Shown: positions 11,701 through 25,300, counted from the stretch's first letter. The stretch: DNA of 64,000 bases from Ochotona curzoniae (GCF_017591425.1 NW_024466307.1:496001-560000); one strand, 5' to 3'. Notes: generated from the sequence alone by a model not told the origin. Numbers and translations are program-made.

Positions 11701-11861
11701 AGCTGCTTTCTAGGAAGAAGTGTGTCAGCTTCATGTGTTCAAGCCTGCAAGGTCATAGTGAATCCTTGTCTCCTCATTTACATTGCTTTCAGGTTTGTCC
11801 AATTTAGTATTTGTCTTTGGGGGCCAGTTTTCTGGCAGAGTAGGTTATGCCGTTGCTTGAG

Positions 11862-12175
11862 ACACCAGCATTCCGTATGAGGCCAGTCCAAGTTCCAGCT
11901 GCCTGCTTCTGATACAACTCTCTCTGCTAATACACCTGGGAAAAGAGCAGAGGAGGGCACAAGTGCTGGGGTCCTTGGGTCCATGTAGGAGACCGGTATG
12001 GATATAATGTCTACTGGCTTTGGCCTCACCCAGCCCTGGCTGTTAGGGTCATTTGAGAAGTGAATCAGCAGGTGGAAAACATTCTCTTCCTCTCTCTCTC
12101 ACACTGCTCCCCACCCACACCCCAATCTATGCCTCTATCACTCTGATTTTCAAAGAAGCACCTACATCTTTAAAG
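11862..12175 (+). mobile_element. Diverged C-SINE
   Basis: Forward-orientation old copy, recognised by CACCTGGGAAAAGAGCAGAG, GTGCTGGGGTCC and CAGCCCTGGCTGTTAGGGTC. It ends in a CTCTCTCTC tract and GATTTTCAAAGAAGC. Confidence 0.7.
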
Positions 12176-12585
12176 AAAATCATACTCCTAGGTGCTTTCT
12201 GATTCTGCTTTTCATTCCAGGAAAGAAGAAAAGCCAGGGGCCTCAGGTAGATCGTGAATGGAATTGGTAGATAGCTAGAACGTTTTCTTCCAGGTTTGAC
12301 CTCATGCTTTGGTTTCCTGTTAGCTGATAAAATTGTTGAATATTGTCACCGTGCCTGAGAAATGCTGACTGTTTTGTCAAGCACTGGAGCACTAGCTTGG
12401 TATCGATAGCCTCTGCTTTCATTTCCACAGCCAGCTTTCAGTGCACTCCCTGCAACACTGAGGTCCAGGGCGGCTGAGGTTTGCAGTTAGGTGGTGTGAG
12501 CCTTCAGCCTCAGCTTCTCTGAGATGCCCACACCTACCCTGGTTACAGGATGCCGGCTACTGGACATTGCCTGGAGACATGTTGC

Positions 12586-12727
12586 TCCATGCTGCAGATG
12601 GGGTGTGGACCCTGAGCATGGCTCCGTGCTGCAGATGGGGTGTGGACCCTGAGCATGGCTCCGTGCTGCAGATGGGGTGTGGACCCCGAGCATGGCTGTA
12701 TGCTGCAGACAGGATGTGGACCCTGAG
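12586..12727. repeat. Minisatellite, about 37 bp unit, four copies
   Basis: Tandem copies share GCTGCAGATGGGGTGTGGAC and GAGCATGGCT. The last copy has GACAGGATGTGGACC. It lies in presumed intron 1. Confidence 0.9.
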
Positions 12728-13157
12728 CCTCTCCACATGTGGGGAATGTAGCCTCTCGCATCTCCCTCCGTTTACTCCTTGTGTCCACTTTAACACTCAG
12801 GACATTAGCTGTTATTTCCAAGGAAAGCCCTCCCACTGGTCAGTACCGTGTGAGGGATGTGCCCATGTGATTGAGGCAGGCAGTCTGCTTGTCCTGGGTT
12901 TTCTTGAACTTTGCTTCTATTGGTCTGCTATCCCTTGTTTTCCCCAAGAGGGAGGACAGAGCCCCTCATGTTCAGATGCCAGGATGTCCTAGCAACGTGA
13001 GCCAGGTGTGGGACCCAAGCCACTTGGGCCTGCCTGCTTTGTGGGAGGCCCTAAGAGTCTGTTTCCCAAGGTTGCTGCAACCAAAGGCATCAGAACAGTC
13101 ATAAGTGGACGGGACATGCCATGGCTGTGGGTAGCACTGGGAGCACCCAGAGGTTAC

Positions 13158-13245
13158 CCTGTGTGCAAGGTCCCTGGGAGGAGAGCTGGCCAGAGTGCTG
13201 AATGTGCCCCGGCAGTGGGAGGAGAGCTAGCCAGGGTGCTGAAAT
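13158..13245. repeat. Two-copy tandem duplication, about 43 bp
   Basis: Two neighbouring copies of GGGAGGAGAGCTGGCCAGAG followed by GTGCTGAA, differing at a few bases. Confidence 0.7.
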
Positions 13246-15740
13246 GACCGCCTGATCCCAGCCCTGCCTTGCAGTTCACCAAGTGTCTGTGGGCAGCTGC
13301 AGCAGAGACCCCTGGGCACTTCTCATTCTCCATCTCCCACTTCTTGTTTTGTCTCTTGGCTCCAAGCTTTTCTCTCTGTGGTCCATGTGAGACCCTGCAG
13401 ATCTGATTTCTGAAACGGCTCCACTCTGGGTTGGGGGAGGTCAATGCTGCAGTGGGAGAGGCTACTCTTCCTCTTGCCCATGGCCTTTCTGTCTGCTTGT
13501 GGGCTGCCTGGGCCTGTGGATAGAGCAGTGTTCCCTACATCCTTCCTCCAGAACCTCAGAAGTGGCCTTGCTTGGAAGTAGCGTCTTTGTGGATGAGACA
13601 ACTAAAGGTGGTGCCATCCTGGATGCTGCAGGCCCCAAAACCTGGGTAATGTTCAGGCACCCAAGCCCCAGGGGACAGAGGCAGGAGGGGAACTACAATG
13701 GGCACGGGAGGTGAAGGGGGCCTTGGGAGGGTCCCCATGGTTTACAGCACTGGGTGTGAAAGCCCTGGGAGATAAGGCCTGGCCTGCCAACTGCTCCTGA
13801 CGCCCTGAGCTTGTTTAGTTCCAAGTACTTGTGCTTGACTTCTGTGGCCCTAGTGGTTGCTTCCCTGTGGCTGATGCTTTTGCAGCACGTGGGGTTCTCT
13901 CGATATGCTCCGTGTTGCCTGGTCTCAGCCTCACCCTTAGTGGTTCACACTGAGGTCTCTGCTCTCGGAGTAGGACTAGACCCTGCCCCTACATCCCTGA
14001 TGTTAGTGTGTCCAGCAGTGAGGCTCTCCCAATCCTGGCTTCTCTCAGCCAAGTGCCATGTCCAGCAGTGAGACATTCCTCTGGCAGATGGAATGTTTGG
14101 AGACAGCGGAGAAGAATGCTTTCTGGGCTGTATGGGTCCTCAGCGTTGGCCACAGACCCTGTCATCCTGAAAGAGCATTTCACCCTGGAAACCCCTGATG
14201 CAGCTGCAGGTCCTATAAGCTCCATGTTGCAGCTTAGTGGGCTAGAATGGTGTTTCCCTCAAAAAGTCACTCAGGGTCTATTTGCATAGTGTGGGTGGGA
14301 GGTGGATGCTGTGTCGCTCTGGGGCTGGGGGTGGGGGGAGTTGTCTGCCTTTGGTCAGGATGAGGCTGTGAAGTGGACCCTGCTGTGGCCAGTGTGTTTG
14401 TGAACAACGGGGTGGGAACACAGACACAGCTAAGAGTGACTCAGTTGTGTGGTGAGGAGGGTGCAAGCCTTCTGTGCTTCAGGGTTTGTGGTCAGGGAGG
14501 TCCTGGCACAGGCTGGACTCAAGTCCACCAGGTTGGGCCTGTTCTTGAGTCCCTCAGCCTATGACATTAGGCTGTGCAGCTCTGCAAGTGGCTCACTGCT
14601 TGGAAATACCCTGCTACATGCTTTCTGTTCCAGGTCTCCCCAAGCTGGTGGACACCCCTGTCCCTGGGTCATCACCTCATGCCTCCAGAGTGTGTGCAGA
14701 CAGGACTGGAACCTTGTCAGGTGGATGTGGGCCACAGTGTCCTCCCTGTGCCCAGCTGCCTGCCCTGATGATCAGCTCCTTGGCGAAGGTTGGCAGAGGC
14801 CCCTGCTCTGGAGGTGCTGGCATAGGGCATTCAGCTGCTGTTTGGCCTCCCTTGGCTGCACCTGAGGTGCCAGTGGCCCTGGAGAAGCACCTGACATCCT
14901 GGGCATCACACGAGCTAGAGCACAGGCATCATTATCTGTAGGAACCGTGTTCCTTCTGTTCTGAGCAGGAGCAGGGTGGAAGGTGGGAGGGTTGGAGTCC
15001 GGTATGCACAGCACTATGCTGGCTTGGCTGTGGGTTTTCTGTAGCAGCCCTTGGCCCAAGGCTGTGATGGGGAGGACATCCCCACAACCCTACAGCGAGA
15101 AACCTGGGGTTAACATTACGGAAGGGACTCAGTTACCTTCCAAGCATCTATGTACCACAGGTACTGCCAGGGACATGGTGCGGTGGATGGTTGAGCTGCA
15201 GGTGACAATGAGGCCAGCCCAGGAATGTGTGTGTGTGTGCACGCGTGCACTCATGCATGCACAGGGGCAGGTCCTGGTGGGCGACCATGTCTGGATCCTT
15301 GGCCAGCAGTGCCCTTTTCTGCAGCAGCTGCTGCTGTTTGTGGGAGCAGCTGTGCTGGAGGAGAGTGTGGTGCACCTTGTGGGGAGGGGCAGCCTCACTG
15401 TCACAGCCCTGGCTCTGATGCCATATGTGGACTATTCACTGGCTCTCTCATCCCTCTTCTGCAGGAGACTTTCCCTCATGGCTCACCTGCTTTCCATCCT
15501 GTCCAAGAGGCCCTGGGTGTGTGCTCTCTGGAGACAGCAGTGGCTGTGTTGTCCTGTGCACAGATCTCCTAAGCCAGTCACAGTAGTGACGAAGTTGCAG
15601 GGTGCCGTGGGCACAGATTCTTAGTGGTCATGGGCAGAGGCCAGAGGTCAGATAGAGGCAGTGCCATGACAGGCCGGTTGAGGCTGCTGGTGAGGGAGGT
15701 GAGGAAGGACACTGGTGACCCTGCCTTTCTTTTCCTGCAG

Positions 15741-15801
15741 GTCCCATCGGAGCCTGAGAGGCTGAAAGTGCCCATCTTGCTGCCACCCACCCATCAGGGA
15801 G
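15741..15801 (+). other. SV2C: SV2C 5' UTR part of exon 2
   Basis: The acceptor TTTCTTTTCCTGCAG ends at 15740. The 61 nt between it and the start codon are 5' UTR. The start at 15802 has a good initiation context, with a purine at -3 and G at +4. It aligns with the family's usual N-terminus, because DRTS follows at the expected distance. Confidence 0.85.
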
Positions 15802-16351
15802 ATGGATGAGACCCCCAAGGACAGGACATCGCTGGTGCAGGGTGCCAAGGCTGTGGCCCGGGAAGTTAGGAAGCATGTGAACCACGCGGTGGACCAGGCA
15901 CAGGATGGGTACACACGCAGGTCCTACCATCGCTTTCAGGATGAGGAGGGCGAAGAGGATGAGCTCCCCGGGGATCCCTACCCTGGCAACACCCCGGAGG
16001 ACGAGGGCTCCAGTGAGGCCACGGAGGGCCATGACGAGGATGACGAGATTTACGAGGGCGAGTACCAGGGTATCCCCAGCGGGCCCTCTGGGAAGGATGG
16101 CAACCTGGCCATGGAGCAGCCCCCAGGGCCCACCTACAAGGAGTCGGAGAGGCGGGCAGACGAGGAAGAGCTGGCCCAGCAGTACGAGCTCATCATGCAG
16201 GAGTGTGGCCATGGCCGCTTCCAGTGGCTGCTCTTCTTTGTGCTAGGCATGGCCCTGATGGCCGATGGCGTGGAGGTATTTGTGGTGGGCTTCGTGCTGC
16301 CCAGCGCTGAGACGGACCTGTGCATCCCCAACTCGGGGTCAGGATGGCTGG
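15802..16351 (+). CDS. SV2C: SV2C exon 2, coding part (residues 1-184)
   Basis: Encodes the whole cytoplasmic N-terminus and membrane segment 1. The donor GGCTGG|GTGAGC leaves one base (phase 1). About ten residues fewer than human are present, with the shortening in the variable stretch between the YEGEYQGIP signature and ESERRADEEE. Many Lys-to-Arg, Gly and Pro changes against remembered orthologues are seen in this exon, while the membrane segment is conserved. Confidence 0.96.
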
Positions 16352-19300
16352 GTGAGCATGAGGGGCAGGGCTGGGACTCGGTGAATATTTGGGCAACAGG
16401 CAGCTCGGAGGCTCACAGAGCTGGAGTCAGGGCTCCCCAAGTTTTCAGGGTAGGGAAGTGAGCACACCTCATGCACAGGTCCTCTGCCTGAATCAGGGAC
16501 TACACACTGTCATGGAGTCTGCCATGGGGTGCCCTTGGCCAGCAAGTCTTCGCATGAAGGATCCCGTGAGGGGGTTCAGACCACTCAGTGTCTGTATCCA
16601 AGGCACTGCTCGAAACCCTGGCTTAGAGGTGAAAGGACCCAGTGACTTCACAGGCGATGTCGCCACTGTGGGCTCTGGGAGGTCTCCTGTGGTTGAGGTC
16701 CAACATCGTCTTCCTGCCAGTGAGCTGCTGTTCTGTTCCGTTCTTGACTCTCAAAGAGTGAAGGGCTGTGTTGTGCATGGTCCAGCTACAGGGCAGACGA
16801 GGGTGCTTGACTTCAGAGGTGCAGGAGAGAGTATGTGGTTGTGGAGCATGTTAATCTGTTATATACCAGTGCTGTATCTTGCAGATTTTTTCTTTTGATC
16901 AGTGAAGACACTTACCCTTAAACATGGGAATTTCCATAGTTTGTAGGGAGGTGGAGTGAAAGGATTCGTGTGTTTGGGGTTGGGATGGTAGTGGGAGCAG
17001 TGCATGAAGTTGCAACTGGGACAGCTGAGGAGGAGGTTGGGTGTTGGATGCACAACTGCTCAGCTTGAAGTCCAGCTCCCTGCTAATGCACCTGGGAAGG
17101 CAACAGGTACAGGTAACAGCCCAAGTGGAAGACCTGGATGACATGTCTAGCTGCTGGCTTCAATGTGGGCCAGCCCCAGCCACTGCAGCCATTCGGGAGT
17201 GAACCAGCAGATGGGAGAGCTTATTGTCTGTCTTTTTTGATTCTCAAGTAGATGAAAATAAAGTGAAAGTAAAGAAATAGGTATGCGCAAGCCATCCTCA
17301 GAAAGGTCTTGAGAATGCAAATTACAAAAAATACGTGCAGGGATTTCAGACATTTCTGGTGCGCAGAAAACATTTAATCTTGTAAAACCAATTATGTGAA
17401 GGAAAGACAGCTTCCATCCTCTGATTACACCCCACACACTGACAGCAGCTGGAGCCAGGGACAGCCCATTTCTGCCTGAACAGAGGCCAAGGAACTTGAG
17501 CCAGCTCCAGGTGTGCATAGCAGGAAGTGGGGACCAGAGGAGACCTAAACCCAGGCACCCTGCACTGGAGTACAGCCATTGCTTCCCCCTTCTGATCCCC
17601 AGAAGAGGCGTCTTAGTTGCTATGCCCACACTCATGTCCTGTGCTTTTCATTCCAGTTTCTGCAAGCCTTTGGATGTCCCTGAGTCCATTTGGATTTTGC
17701 TCCTACCAACCCAGTGATACCAGGGCCATGCAAAGGCTTCCCCAGGGTGGAATCCATGTATCATGTCCTTGATTTCCTGCTGGAAATCTTGGTGGAATCC
17801 GTAGGCATCCCTGGGCTCCCGGGTATGAAGGACACAGAGTATTCCGGGCCCTCCAACCCTGGGAATGGCACCTCCAGGGACACCTGGACCCAGGTTTCCT
17901 TGTCTGACCTTGGATTGAGAGCATGTGAATGATCTCCTAGCTGCCTCCCAGACTCGCTGCTGTCATTTCACTCATAATTGCACTCTAATGGGATCTTTCT
18001 AGACAAGCATTTAAAGTATTTTGTCATTTTCATTTCAGCCCATAATAGCTTTGCAATGTAATTACCACACTGGGTCCCAGCAGTGCCACCAAAACATCAG
18101 CAGGAAGGCCTGGCCACGTGGTGGTGGCGGTGTGAGGACCAGGAGCAGTCATGTGACCATCAATGTTGCTTTTTGCAGTTTGAGCCGCTCCTTGTGTTTG
18201 CCATGAGATTAATATTGTGCAGGCAGTTGCAGCATGCTGAGCATGTATATCTGCCCCAAGCTGAGGGTTTTGGTGACATTAGGCAGGCTGGAAGAAACTA
18301 GAGTAAGTGTTATATATTCCTTAATAAAAATTGTTTACTTATTTATTTATAAAACAGCATTACAGAGAGAGGGAGGGAGAGACAGTTTTTTCCATCCCCT
18401 GGTGTGCTCCCCACATGGCTGCAACAGCTGGAGTTGAGTCAGTCCTAAACCAAGAGCTTGGAGATTCTTCTGGGTCTCTCACACAGGCACAGTGTCCCAA
18501 ATGAGCAACCATCCACTGCTGCTTTCCCAGGCATATTAGCAGGGAGCTGAAAGGGAATTGGGGCAGATAGCACTCAAAACAGTGTCCATATGGGATTAAG
18601 CCATTTTGCTACAGAACTGGCCCATAAATGATGTATGTTCTAAGGAATTGCTCTTCGGGGCAGTGGGGGGGTGGGGAAGGGGAGGAAGGTGGGTGCTGTA
18701 AGGTGGCCTGTTCTTTGTTGCCAGGGTCTAATCAGTGTGTGTCATCATGGGCAGCAACAGGACAGGGACACACAGGAAGCTGTGGCCCCATGTGCAGGAC
18801 CCAAGGTGGCCACAGGCTGAATAGGGAAGAGGGTCCCCAAGAAGTAGTGAGGGAGAGATAGCCCTGCAGAGGGGAGAATGTGACCTACTTTGTGGGGCCC
18901 TCCCAGCCCCAGTGTATGGCGCAGGGGGAGCTGCAGGGTTGGCCTGAGCCAGCTCATTTCTGTCAGCAGAGAGCTAACTAATCCTGCTGTGTGCTGGCTT
19001 GCAGTACCCAGGGCCTTTACTTGCCACATGGGGGAGAATGGGTCTGTAAGCAGCAGGGTTAACCCAGAAGCTGGAACTCACTCTTCCCAGTAGAGCTGTC
19101 CCTGGCCCTGAGATGGCTAGTGGAACCCTCCTGGCAGGAGTGCCATGAAGGCCAAGGGGAGTGCTGAAGACAGCCAGTCCTGTGACTTGTCCAGACATGA
19201 AGGAGAGGCCATTGCTGGGATACAGACAGTGGCCTCTGTACTGCCCTGCTGCCTGGGCCTTGTGATGCTGTCCTGGCGCTGACCCCAGGGAGCAGGCAGT

Positions 19301-22300
19301 TTAGCTCCTGGCTTATGGACATCCTCCTGGGCTGTGGGGCTGTACAGATGGGCATTGTTCGGAGAAGCTTAGATGTGTTAGCCCTTGAGGCCAGGCTGAT
19401 GAACAACAGCCTCCCAGGCTGAGGACAGAGCGTGTGTGCTGCCTGGGCTGCTCCATCTACTTTGGAATTCTCTGTGTGTCTCGTGCAAATCTGCCTGCTC
19501 AGAATTCCCTGCACTGTGCTTTTCCAGGCAAATTTGCTCTGGAATTCCTGGTGGTGTTTCCTGGGGCAACACTGCATGCTCCAGAATTCCTTGTGGGTGT
19601 GTTTCCCATGCTGATCCTCTGGCCTTGAAACCCCCTACTCTACACTGTGGCCCTGCCCTGGAATATGAAGTCTGGGGCTGTGATCTCTGTTGAAAGTGGC
19701 CACATAAGTCTGGCCCCCACACGGAGGCCAGCTGTGCAGTGCCCCGTGCCTAAAGCCACCCGCTGTCTGGGTCTGTAGCTGCTTCCAGCCAAGATTCTGT
19801 GGATTCTCAGCCATTTGGCATGATGACCACCATAGCTGGCTGGCCAGGGGCTTCACCTCACCTGGGCCAAATGTTGACCTATGAGCTGTGTGTTAGCTGA
19901 CTGATGAGGGTAGAATGTTAGGAAATTCTCCAAGCTAATCTAATCTAATCTAAAATGAAAACTTTAAGTGTGTTTCAACTTTCCCCCCTAACCCTGCAGT
20001 CAGTGGCCTGGAATTTGACTATAAAAGTAATAAGGGGGAAGCAAGGAAAGGAGGAGAGTGGGAAAAGGCTAGGTCCCCATTGGCTCTGAGCCCCTCACTG
20101 ACACCGTCATTCCCCTCAGCCATGCCCCGACTGCACCCCTCACTGACTGACACCGCCATTCCCCTCAGCCATGCCCAGATGACACCCCTCATTGGTACCA
20201 CCATTTCCCTCAGCTTTGCCCCAACTGTGAGGTGGCTGGAAACTGACAGTGATGCCAGGAGGAAGCTCTGACTGTGACTCCACCAGCTTCACCTGAAGGT
20301 TAAGCTCCGCATGCCGCAGTCAGCTCCCCAATCCTCTCAAAGCTCCCATCCCGCACCCAGGTTCTTACACACCGTCTTGTTGGAGCAAAGCTAAGGGGGT
20401 GGTTTTAGGATTAACTCCTGTGCTTGCTCAGCCCACTGGGAACCCCAGAAGGAAATTTTTCCATCTCTAAGATCCAGTGATCTCAGCTGCTGGTGGGCCC
20501 AGCTCTAGGATGCTCCCAGCACATGGATCCAGGCCAGTTCCTGGTGGAGTGGGGAGGTTCAGGCTGTGGCATGCAGGAACTTGGAGCAGACCAACCGAGA
20601 ACCGTTTGAACCTGAGAGCCCTGGACGTGGTTGCCCTTGGCAAAGACAGAGCTGATGGCAAGGGTCAATCTCCTGAATGACTGAGGAGCCAGCTCCTGCC
20701 TGCTGCCTGCTACCTGTCACTGAGAGCTCCGTGAAGATGTGTGGGTGTGTCCCTTGTCTGAAGGACAGGGGTGTGACCCCCTCGTCTCTGTCTTTGCATG
20801 AGAGGGCAAGCATCATATTGTCCTCAACACTTATAGTCAGCTAGTGAGGTTGAGATGGCCCTCGGAGCTCAGTGGTCACTTGTATACTGACTACCATGAC
20901 CCTGGGCCTTCTCATGTGGGTGCTGGGTGTTACCTGTCCGTTACTGTTCCGAGTGTTCTTCCCTGTCTCTGACCTCTCTGTGTTCCTGTCTTGCAGGCAG
21001 CATTGTGTACCTCGGGATGATGGTTGGGGCCTTCTTCTGGGGCGGCCTGGCAGACAAGGTGGGGAGGAAGCAGGCCCTGTTGCTGTGTATGTCTGTCAAC
21101 GCGCTCTTTGCCTTCCTCTCCTCCTTCGTCCAAGGTTACGGCTTCTTCCTCTTCTGCCGCCTGCTCTCAGGGTTCGGGTAAGGGCGCTCTGTGTGTGTGT
21201 GTGTGTTTTCTTCCTACCTGTTTCTGTTCTGCACACCGCAGGGCGCATTGTCAAGAACCTGTCCCTCCACATGGTACTGCTCTACACAGGGTGCCCCCCA
21301 GGAACCTTGTCCTGGGTCAGCCTTTGGACCCAGCCAGGGACTTAGTGCTTGCCACTGGTCCTTTCCTGTTGTTTTCCTTCCAGAAAACAGCCATATCTTT
21401 AGACTCCATCTTGTGCCACAGCCATTCAGGAAAGTCAGCAAGAAAAAGAGAGACAGACAGAGACAGAGAGATCTTTGTTCATTATTTATGTAAAATATTT
21501 TTATTTTTTAATAATGATTATATGGTTGATCAGGGTGGGAAGGATCAAGATTTAGGGAAAATTGGGTGAACTCATTGTTTCCAAGTTTGCTATTTCTTCT
21601 TGTTCCTGGGGTACCACTCATGACTTTCCATATATCCCAGTACCCAGGGATGAGGAACTGCCACCTCATATCAACCCAGGGCCTTCATGTGTACATATTT
21701 CTGTACAAGTGGTTTGGATAGTTCTAAAATGCTGCCGATTTCACCAATCCAAGGGTGATGTCACTCTCCCAATGTCCATTGGCTCCATTCACCGAGATTT
21801 TTAGCTGTCTTCATTTGTTTGGAGTAGTTGTCCAGTTTGTTCCATTCTTCTGCTACAGCACCAAATATGCAGTCATTTTCTCCTTTTACAACAGGGCCTG
21901 TGTTCACTCATTTTTCATTAATTAGGACATGTTCTTGCAGGCGAGTCCCAGTACCTGGGCCAGGTGTCCCAAGCATTGCCGGATCCCCAACCTCTGGGGC
22001 TCATGAACCTGACATCCATCTAGTAAGCGGCCCTAGGATCCAGGACAGGAGACCTAAGCCTTGCCAGATCCTCCACCCCTGGGGCTCATAATCTGGCACC
22101 CCCCTCAGAAGTAGGCCCCAGGATCCAGGCAGGCCAGGAGACCTGAGCCCACCACATCCCCAACCTCTAGAGCTCACGAACCTGACACCCACCTAGTAGG
22201 TGGGCTGTGGGACCTAAGCCAGGAAACCCAAGCCCCGCCATATACCTACCTCTGGGGTTCACAAAACCAACACCCACCTAGAAGGCAGGCCCCAGGACCT

Positions 22301-25300
22301 GAGCCAAGCTACCTGAGCCCTGTCAGATCCCCATCCCTGGGATTCATGTACTCAACCCCCACTGGGCCCAGACTGACATGACTTACCTCACCTCAGTGTT
22401 TGTAATCTTATTGCACAGCCTGGCCTAGTCTAGTCTTCCACCTGTTCCAGCTCCTGCTGGTGGGTGCTGCAGCCTATCCCAGCACAGCCTGATTGCTGTC
22501 CCGGTTCTAATGTGAACTGGCAGGTGTTGTGGCCTGATCTAGCTCCTCCTTCCCCTGCCCTCTCAGATCTGCCAGTGGGTGTTATGTGCTGACCCAGACT
22601 GGACTGTCCCTAGGCCTGACCCACATGTATGCCAGCGGGTACTGTAACCTGGCATGGTCTGGGCTGCTCCTTGCCTTGCTTCTTCGCTCATTTGCGGGGA
22701 CTGCATCCCAATGAAGGAATTTCCTAAGTTCCTATGTTGTGTCTCCTCCCAGTGGCAGTTCTCGCATACCAGTGGGATCAAGAGCTTTGATTCTACTGGC
22801 CCAGGTTGACTTTGTCACCTCCTATCCTGGCAAGAACAGTGGCCTTGCTCAACCGGCCATATCCATTCTGGTTCTTGTTGGGTCCTGCAGGCCAGCAATA
22901 TCTAATCCATGCCCAGATACCGCTTTCATATAGTTCAGTGGGAATCAAGACCTAGTCTGGGCTGTTCTACACCCAGCCTGGCTCTCATGAGTACCACTGG
23001 GGGATGGAGTCAAGCCCAATCTGGTGCTCCAAGGTCCCAGTACACACCTGTGCCAATGCAGTCTATAGCCTTGTACAGCCACGCCTGCTGCCTACAATCT
23101 TACTCAAGACAGAGATCTTGCAGCCACTGACTCCATTCCCAGATGGCTGCAATGGTCATTACCAGACCAAGCCAAAAACCAGAAACCAAGAGCTTCTAGG
23201 TCTCCTACATGGTTTCAGGGTCCCAAGGACTTGGGCCATCCTCTGCTGCTTTCCTAGGCACATTAGCAGGGAGCCTGACTGGAAGTGGAGCAGTTGGGAC
23301 TAGAATCCGTTCCTACATAGGACACTCAGAAGGTGGCTTTAGCTACTATACCAGGGCACCACCCTCCTCTCACACATTATTATCCTCAACACTTGATCTC
23401 AGCAGACTCTAGCTTTGATCCTACTGGCATGAATGAGCAAAGAATACTCATCCAGCAGCCGCATCCTCAAAGTCAGGGTTAGAGCATCACATGACATGTT
23501 ACCCTGGTCTGTCAGCATAGCAGGTACATTTACCCATAGGAACCTGTGTCTGAAGACACAGCAGGTTCTATCTGTGACTCCCTGACATGTGTTGAGTTAA
23601 GGAGGTAATACTGTTACCCAAGCACAGAGCAGTGTGGCTGCTCTATGTCATCATTTCCTTCAGAATCTAGAAGCTTAGCTGAATCCAAGGCTAATGAACA
23701 CCCTTAGGAGATTACGAGAAGTTCTGCTTTAATCAGGGGCCAGCCTTATTACTGAAGCAGGCCCTGCAGTGCTCACAGCATTGTGTAGGCACTGGTTTAT
23801 GTCCCAGCTGTTTAACTTTCCACCCTGCTCCCTGCTAAAGGCCTGGGAAGAGCATTAGAAGATGGCCCAAACATTAGGGTCCCTGAACCCACATTGGAGA
23901 CCCAAGTGAAATTCCTGGCTTCTGATGTCTGCCTGGCCCAGCCCTGGCTGTTACAGCCATGTGGAAGATATTTCTTTCTCTCTCTCTGTATTCTGATCTT
24001 CAAATAAATACATCTTCTAAAAATGTTTTGCTTCAATTTGTAAAGAGAAACAATGGAGATGCATGATTTCAGATTCACTCCTGAGGGTATAGAGACATCA
24101 TTTTCAAGGTCTCTGGCATAGAAGAGTGTAGCAAAAAATAAACACTAAATGGGAAGAGGCTGGTGCAGTGGCAATAATGGGTTGAGCCACCAGCAGCAGT
24201 GCCAGTATCCCAGTATGGTTACTAGTTCAAGTCCCAGATAGCTGCTCCACGTCTGATCCAGCTCCCAGGTGTCCAGTTCATTGCAAAGATACCTGGGGAA
24301 GCAGCAGAAGATGGCCCAAGCACTCGAGCCCCTGCCTCTACTGGGAAAACCTGACGCAGACACAGTCATTGCGGTGGTTTGGGGGTTGAATCAGTGGATG
24401 AAAGACCCCCTCCCCACCAACTCTGCTTTTCTAATAAATAAAATCAAATATACAACAATAAAAGGGAAACACATGAGGAGTGTGAGAGCCCCAGGCCCAC
24501 AATGGGCTTGGGAAGCACCCACTGGTGGTATTGCTGGTAAGGTCACAGCCCATACAGCTGGACAAAGTTTGTGAAAAGGAGCCTGAGCAGCCATATCCTA
24601 ACTCCTGCACAACACCCACGTGCCTCTGGGCCCTGCTAGCCTGTGTGCTGGGCATGGATGTGGGCAGCATGGAAGGCGCCTTATTAGGCCTCGTGAGCGG
24701 TTCTTGCAGCTTCTCGCATGGTATATGCCCAGCCCAGTGCTGAGGAGTCTTGCAGACCCAGCCCACATGAGTTTAGGAGGTTTTTGCCGTGCCACTTGTG
24801 GAAGCTGCAGGTGTGGAGCCTTAGGTCCAGCGGCTGGCTGGGATCCTTATCTTCTGAAATCAGGCAGGTGAGCCAGGGTGACAGTCCACAGATCACAATC
24901 AGGGCTGCCCAGGATAGACCTAGAGTCATGGTAGGTAGCCCTGGCACCCCTCGCGGAGGGATAGAAGTCTCCGTAATGGGTTGGAGCTGTGTGGCAGCCA
25001 GCAGAGCCCACATTGCACAAGGGTCCGTCCTGAGCCGGCTCCACCCTGGACTGCTGAGCTCTAGGAGGTCTGTCAGCATGGTCCTGCCTCCAAGTACCCC
25101 AGTTATGTCCTGCAGCTTGCAGTTCAACAGGGGTGCGACCACTGGTGCTGAGCCCAGTGCTGAGCATCACCCCCAGCTGCAGGCCCCAGCAGCCCTATTA
25201 GGCTCCTCTTCCTGTGGTAAGGGGCCTGCCTGCCTGTGTGCGTGATGTCTGCCCTCATCAGTCCCCAGACAGGCCATGAGACTATCATCTAGAAGCGTTA

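Larger units (their letters stand above)
8795..15740 (+). other. SV2C: Presumed SV2C intron 1
   Basis: This holds the 3' half of the CpG island, then about 5.8 kb of moderately GC-rich unique DNA, one diverged SINE and two short minisatellites. I see no additional exon. At about 6.9 kb it is far shorter than the tens of kilobases I recall for human SV2C intron 1. The 5' boundary depends on the exon 1 proposal. Confidence 0.5.
16352..20996 (+). other. SV2C: SV2C intron 2
   Basis: 4.6 kb, GT...TTGCAG. It holds a diverged SINE on each strand, two degenerate minisatellites (about 19455 and 20085) and otherwise unique DNA with no supported exon. Confidence 0.9.
21485..22950 (-). mobile_element. 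Probable L1 3' region (non-coding), reverse orientation
   Basis: It starts at an A/T-rich tail, read antisense as TTTTATTTTTTAATAATG. It continues for about 1.4 kb without coding capacity and includes two blocks of tandem repeats. The structure, an A-rich end followed by a repeat-rich non-coding region, fits a LINE 3' UTR, but I cannot recall the lagomorph consensus well enough to be sure. No ORF2 is attached. Confidence 0.4.
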
